A stretch of 64,000 bases of DNA from an uncultured Lachnospiraceae bacterium. GTDB taxonomy: Bacteria > Bacillota > Clostridia > Lachnospirales > Lachnospiraceae. Positions 60,359-64,000 of the stretch are shown piece by piece (position 1 is the stretch's first letter; each line of letters starts with the position of its first letter). Both the position numbers and the translations under genes were made by a program. The stretch spans positions 62,001 through 126,000 of the forward strand of contig CANRJM010000001.1 of assembly GCA_947630925.1 (NCBI GenBank). Reading direction: 5' to 3'. The notes below the pieces were generated by a model that searched no databases, was not told the DNA's origin, and saw only the letters and a list, made by a program, of their open reading frames with translations.

Positions 60359-61369
60359 ATGATAGAAAAAAAGATGCGGTTTGTCAGGTTTGTTTTTTGC
60401 CTGTGTTTTTTATGTCTCTGCTGCTTCGGGATTTCTTCGACGGCAAAGGCGTCGCCGGTATCTGCAAACGGCAGGCTGAAGGTAAAAGGTTCTCGGATTG
60501 TCAATCAAAAGGGAAAGCCTTTTATCATCAAGGGTGTTTCAACGCATGGAATTGCATGGTATCCGCAGTATATACAGAAAAAAAGTTTTGCATCCTTAAA
60601 AAAGAAAATGGGAGCTAATACTGTACGGTTGGCGCTCTATACGGAGGAATATGGCGGCTATTGCAGCGGTGGCAATCAAAAGCAGTTAAAGAGGCGGATT
60701 GACCAAGGTGTGAAAGCGGCGACGGATTTAGGCATGTATGTCATTATTGATTGGCATATTTTACAGGATGGCAATCCTTTACGGCATAAGCAGGCGGCGA
60801 AGAAGTTTTTCAGGGAGACGGCAAAAAAATACGCAGGGCAGAATAATGTCCTGTTTGAAATCTGTAATGAGCCAAATGGCAGCGGAGGCAGTTGGAAACA
60901 TATAAAAAAATATGCTAACGCATTAATTAAGACAATTCGAAGTGTTAATAAGAAGGCGATTATTATCGTAGGGACGCCAACGTGGAGCCAGGATGTTGAT
61001 ATAGCCGCGCAGCATTCGCTTTCCGCCGGTAATATTGCATATGCGTTTCATTTTTATGCAGCAACCCATAAACAATATTTACGGGATAAATTAACGAAGG
61101 CGGTAAAAGCGGGACTTCCGGTGTTGGTAACAGAGTTTGGGATTTCTGAGGCAGGCGGAAGCGGTAAGGTGGACGTCAGGGAAGGAAATAAATGGATGAA
61201 GTTACTGAACCGTTACAAGATTGGAAGGGTGTGTTGGAATCTGTCCAACAAGGCAGAAAACAGCGCATTATTAAAAGCTTCCTGCAAAAAGACCAGCGGT
61301 TGGACGATGAAAGACTTAAGCAGGCAGGGAAAGTGGCTGTGCAAAGTTTATTCTCATAAAGGAAAGTAA
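60359..61369 (+). CDS. Secreted GH5 family endoglucanase (cellulase)
   Basis: A 336-residue secreted protein. Signal peptide: basic MIEKKMRFVRF, hydrophobic core, cleavage around AKASPVSA (near residue 33). GH5 catalytic acids are visible: acid/base Glu in FEICNEPNGSG (near 175) and nucleophile Glu in LVTEFGISEAGG (near 260). HGIAWYPQY and MYVIIDWHIL are GH5_2-type blocks. It most likely cuts cellulose or mixed-linkage beta-glucans. No carbohydrate-binding module, dockerin or sortase motif is present, so it acts as a free enzyme. GAGGAGAG precedes the ATG; the terminator follows ten bases after the stop. Confidence 0.92.
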   Translation: MIEKKMRFVRFVFCLCFLCLCCFGISSTAKASPVSANGRLKVKGSRIVNQKGKPFIIKGVSTHGIAWYPQYIQKKSFASLKKKMGANTVRLALYTEEYGGYCSGGNQKQLKRRIDQGVKAATDLGMYVIIDWHILQDGNPLRHKQAAKKFFRETAKKYAGQNNVLFEICNEPNGSGGSWKHIKKYANALIKTIRSVNKKAIIIVGTPTWSQDVDIAAQHSLSAGNIAYAFHFYAATHKQYLRDKLTKAVKAGLPVLVTEFGISEAGGSGKVDVREGNKWMKLLNRYKIGRVCWNLSNKAENSALLKASCKKTSGWTMKDLSRQGKWLCKVYSHKGK

Positions 61370-61378
61370 GGAAATAAC

Positions 61379-61431
61379 AAAAGGGGCTGTCGCTTCACGA
61401 ATTCTCATTCGTGAAAGCGACAGCCCCTTTT
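61379..61431. terminator. Bidirectional terminator between GH5 gene and xylB
   Basis: About 23-bp GC-rich stem with one bulged base (61379-61402 with 61407-61431), A run on the 5' side and T run on the 3' side. Serves both convergent genes. Confidence 0.88.
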
Positions 61432-61473
61432 GTTGATATTTTTTTGGCTGTGCCAACAGGACGTTGGCGCTGA

Positions 61474-63003
61474 TTACAATTTTGCCATTTCTTTATACTG
61501 CTCTTTTAGAGCGGTATAAAGGTTTTTATAAATCTGATGGAATTTATGATATTCTTTGGTATGCTCCGGAATTGCCTTGCACTCTTTGGCAGGATCCTTG
61601 TGAATCATCTTATGGCAGGCAGTTTCCACGCTGTCATACAGACCGGCGCCTACGCCGGCAAGGATTGCCACGCCGAGAGCGGGGCCCTCTGTCGCAGTTA
61701 CCGTGTTGACATCGCAGCCATACATATCAGCCATCATCTGACGCTGTACGGCATTTGTTGCGCCGCCGCCGCAAGCCATCATATCATTGACATTAATGCC
61801 CATCTCTTCCAGAATGTCTTTGCAATCTGTCAGGGAATAGCTGATTCCTTCCAGTACGGCGCGTGCCAGGTCGTTTTTGGTATGCATGCTGGAAAGTCCA
61901 AAAAATACGCCGCGGCAGTTTGCATCCAGATGAGGAGTGCGTTCGCCGTTCAGATATGGCAGATAAATCAATCGGTTAGCTCCAATAGGAGTTGCTTCTA
62001 CCGCTTCATTGATTAACTGATATACGCTGCAGCCTTTTTCCTTTGCCTCCTGGCGGAATGCAGCCCCCATATTATCCAGATACCATGCAAGAGAATAGCC
62101 GGCGGCCTGCGTTACGCCCATCACATGCCATGCGCCCGGTACAGCGCAACAGAAAGTATGTACGCGTCCTTTTGGATCAATGGAAATTTGATTGGAGTGC
62201 GCATATACCACGCCGCTGGTTCCAATGGTTGTAAAAGCTTTGCCGTCTTCCACGACACCGGTGCCGACAGCCGCCGCCGCATTATCGCCTGCGCCGCCTA
62301 CTACTACAGTAGATGTGGAAAGACCAGTCTTTTCTGCGATTTTCGGCAGGATGGTTCCTGTAACTTCCGGCGATTCATATACCTTTGCAAGAAGATTTTT
62401 ATCAATTTCTAATTTTTCCAGAACTTCATCAGACCACTGGCGTTTTGGGACATCCAGAAGCTGCATGCCGGAAGCGTCAGAAACTTCCGTGGCAAATTCG
62501 CCGGTCAGGATAAAGCGCACATAATCCTTCGGAAGAAGGATGTGTCTGCACTTCGCATAATTTTCCGGTTCATTGTTGCGGACCCAAAGAATTTTTGAGG
62601 CTGTAAAGCCTGTCATGGCAGGATTAGCCGTAATTTCAATCAGACGTTCTGCACCAATCTTCTCTGTTATTTCCTCGCATTCTTTCTCGGTACGCTGATC
62701 GCACCAGATAATAGACGGGCGGATGACTTCATTGTGTTCATCCAACATGACCAAACCGTGCATCTGGCCGGAAATGCCCAGTCCTTTGATATCCTCACTG
62801 TTTACACCGGATTCTTTCACAACCTTTGTAATGGTCTCTAAAGCGGCGTCTCGCCAGTCCTCCGGTTTTTGTTCTGCCCATCCGTTTTTTGGCGTATAGA
62901 GCGGATAGTCCTTGCTGGCGGAAGTAATGACTTCTCCGGTTTCGTCAAAAAGAACTGTCTTGGTAGAAGAAGTTCCCAAATCAATACCAATTAAATAATT
63001 CAT
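61474..63003 (-). CDS. xylB: Xylulokinase (FGGY family)
   Basis: A 509-residue FGGY sugar kinase. LIGIDLGTSSTKTVLFDETG is the first ATPase phosphate motif; GLGISGQMHGLVMLDE and VVVGGAGDNAAAAVGTGVV, TTIGTSGVVYAHS and MACGGGATNAVQRQMMADM are xylulokinase blocks in short form. It phosphorylates D-xylulose for the pentose phosphate pathway. ATG 63003 has AGGAGG seven bases upstream; 63021 is an alternative. It follows the isomerase-family gene by 14 bp on the same strand, so the isomerase product is the likely substrate. A related ketose cannot be excluded. Confidence 0.93.
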   Translation of the reverse strand: MNYLIGIDLGTSSTKTVLFDETGEVITSASKDYPLYTPKNGWAEQKPEDWRDAALETITKVVKESGVNSEDIKGLGISGQMHGLVMLDEHNEVIRPSIIWCDQRTEKECEEITEKIGAERLIEITANPAMTGFTASKILWVRNNEPENYAKCRHILLPKDYVRFILTGEFATEVSDASGMQLLDVPKRQWSDEVLEKLEIDKNLLAKVYESPEVTGTILPKIAEKTGLSTSTVVVGGAGDNAAAAVGTGVVEDGKAFTTIGTSGVVYAHSNQISIDPKGRVHTFCCAVPGAWHVMGVTQAAGYSLAWYLDNMGAAFRQEAKEKGCSVYQLINEAVEATPIGANRLIYLPYLNGERTPHLDANCRGVFFGLSSMHTKNDLARAVLEGISYSLTDCKDILEEMGINVNDMMACGGGATNAVQRQMMADMYGCDVNTVTATEGPALGVAILAGVGAGLYDSVETACHKMIHKDPAKECKAIPEHTKEYHKFHQIYKNLYTALKEQYKEMAKL

Positions 63004-63017
63004 TTTCTTCCTCCTGA

Positions 63018-64000
63018 TCATACAAATGGATTCTCTGTCTTATAGAGCATTCCTTTTGGCTGGTTAAAACCAATTTCTTCTACGTCAACGCCGATATACT
63101 TAAATACTTCAAATAATTCCTTGCCAAAATGGCCAAATGCAACGGCTCCATGGTGCGGATAGTTGCCTTCGATCAGCACGTGGCGGTAGAACCGTCCCAT
63201 TTCCGGAATGGCAAAGATACCAATGGCGCCAAAGGAACGTGTTGCAACCGGAAGAACTTCGCCCTGTGCAATATAGCCGCGGAGTTTTGCATCGGCTGTA
63301 CTCTGCAGGCGGAAGAAAGTGATATCTCCAGGAATGATGTCGCCCTCTAATGTTCCGTTTGTTACTTCAATCGGAAGAGAACGCGCCATGATCATCTGGT
63401 ACTTCATTTCACAGAAGGAAAGTTTGCTGGAAGCGGTATTTCCACAATGGAATCCCATAAAGGTATCCTTTAATGTATAATTAAATTTCCCCTTAATATC
63501 TTCTTCGTAGATATCCGGAGTAACCGTGTTGTTAATATCCAGAAGGGTAACGGTATCCTCGCTGATAACAGTACCGATAAATTCGCTTAAGCAGCCGTAA
63601 ATATCTACTTCGCAGGAAACAGGGATTCCCATCTGCGTCAAACGGCTGTTGACATAGCATGGCACAAATCCAAACTGTGTCTGGAATGCAGGCCAGCATT
63701 TGCCGGCAATGGCAACAAATTCACGGTAGCCTTTATGTTCTTCTACCCAGTCAAGGAGTGTCAGCTCATACTGCGCTAACTTCTCCAGGATTTCCGGTTT
63801 TTTATTTCCGGCACCCAGTTCGTCTTCCATTTCTTTTACAACATCTGGGATTCTTTTATCGCCTGCATGATTATTAAAGGCTTCAAACAGATCGAGTTCA
63901 GAATTTTCTTCAATCTCAACGCCCAGATTATACAGTTGCTTGATTGGGGCGTTGCAGGCTAAAAAGTTCAGCGGACGAGGACCGAAGCTGATGATCTTTA
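63018..64000 (-). CDS. L-fucose/L-arabinose isomerase family protein, 5' end outside window
   Basis: The reverse-strand frame is open to the window edge; about 327 C-terminal residues are visible. Characteristic blocks are FGPRPLNFLACNAPIKQ, NNHAGDKRIPDV, CWPAFQTQFGFVPCYVNSRL, EVDIYGCLSEFIG, FMGFHCGNTASSKLSF and HHGAVAFGHFG. These fit the fucose isomerase-like/arabinose isomerase fold, in which Glu, Asp and His bind Mn. The order isomerase-xylulokinase suggests an aldose to ketose to ketose-5-phosphate route. Exact sugar unknown; xylose, arabinose, fucose or an uncommon pentose are all possible. Confidence 0.85.
   Translation of the reverse strand, partial: KIISFGPRPLNFLACNAPIKQLYNLGVEIEENSELDLFEAFNNHAGDKRIPDVVKEMEDELGAGNKKPEILEKLAQYELTLLDWVEEHKGYREFVAIAGKCWPAFQTQFGFVPCYVNSRLTQMGIPVSCEVDIYGCLSEFIGTVISEDTVTLLDINNTVTPDIYEEDIKGKFNYTLKDTFMGFHCGNTASSKLSFCEMKYQMIMARSLPIEVTNGTLEGDIIPGDITFFRLQSTADAKLRGYIAQGEVLPVATRSFGAIGIFAIPEMGRFYRHVLIEGNYPHHGAVAFGHFGKELFEVFKYIGVDVEEIGFNQPKGMLYKTENPFV

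Noticed and set aside
1-64000. Mobile elements, CRISPR arrays, tRNA and rRNA genes
   Set aside because: No transposase, integrase, spaced direct repeats or conserved RNA gene sequences were seen on either strand.

Overview
The window looks like a chromosomal segment of an anaerobic, endospore-forming member of the Clostridia, most likely Lachnospiraceae (inference). The signs are spoIIA-sigF, spoVA and SASP sporulation genes, a SCIFF ranthipeptide locus, class III ribonucleotide reductase (nrdD), the [FeFe]-hydrogenase maturase hydG, and many carbohydrate-active genes. Coding density is high. No tRNA, rRNA, CRISPR, prophage or transposase was seen.

Bases 1-12.3 kb hold a cell-surface glycan region. 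It starts with an acylation set (partial SDR, MBOAT acyltransferase, SGNH/DltD-like protein). A reverse-strand export set follows (GT2, ABC permease, ABC ATPase, GlfT2-like galactofuranosyltransferase). After a membrane-anchored surface protein comes a tight four-gene set (polyprenyl-phosphate glycosyltransferase, DegT aminotransferase, acetyltransferase, GtrA flippase), probably for an amino-sugar modification.

Bases 12.3-30.3 kb are sporulation-rich: a FapA/DUF342 protein, a 59-residue ORF, a zinc-ribbon/TPR protein, spoIIAA-spoIIAB-sigF, a small membrane ORF, then spoVAA-AB-AC. The spoVA set is interrupted by about 8.5 kb (FliB-like lysine methylase, nfo, YkgJ-type Cys-cluster protein, LD-carboxypeptidase, a large RND transporter) before spoVAD and spoVAE. 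Both halves are preceded by near-identical forespore sigma-G promoters, TGnATA-N17-CATACTA. A DUF6465 protein and an alpha/beta SASP gene, which also has a CATACTA promoter, follow.

Bases 30.3-46.1 kb hold the SCIFF peptide and its radical SAM maturase, a CDF cation exporter, recA-recX with tandem promoters and a LexA box, rny, a RACo-like ASKHA protein lacking its Fe-S domain, and a housekeeping operon (proC, M23 peptidase, relQ-like, rsmF-like, hypothetical, rluA-like, recU).

Bases 46.1-64 kb hold nrdD behind two NrdR boxes, leuA behind a leucine T-box, galT, two reverse-strand coat-like genes behind another sigma-G promoter, a GH94 phosphorylase, hydG, a PocR-MCP sensor divergent from nadB-nadC, a secreted GH5 glucanase, and a reverse-strand sugar pair (xylulokinase and a fucose/arabinose isomerase-family gene cut by the window end).
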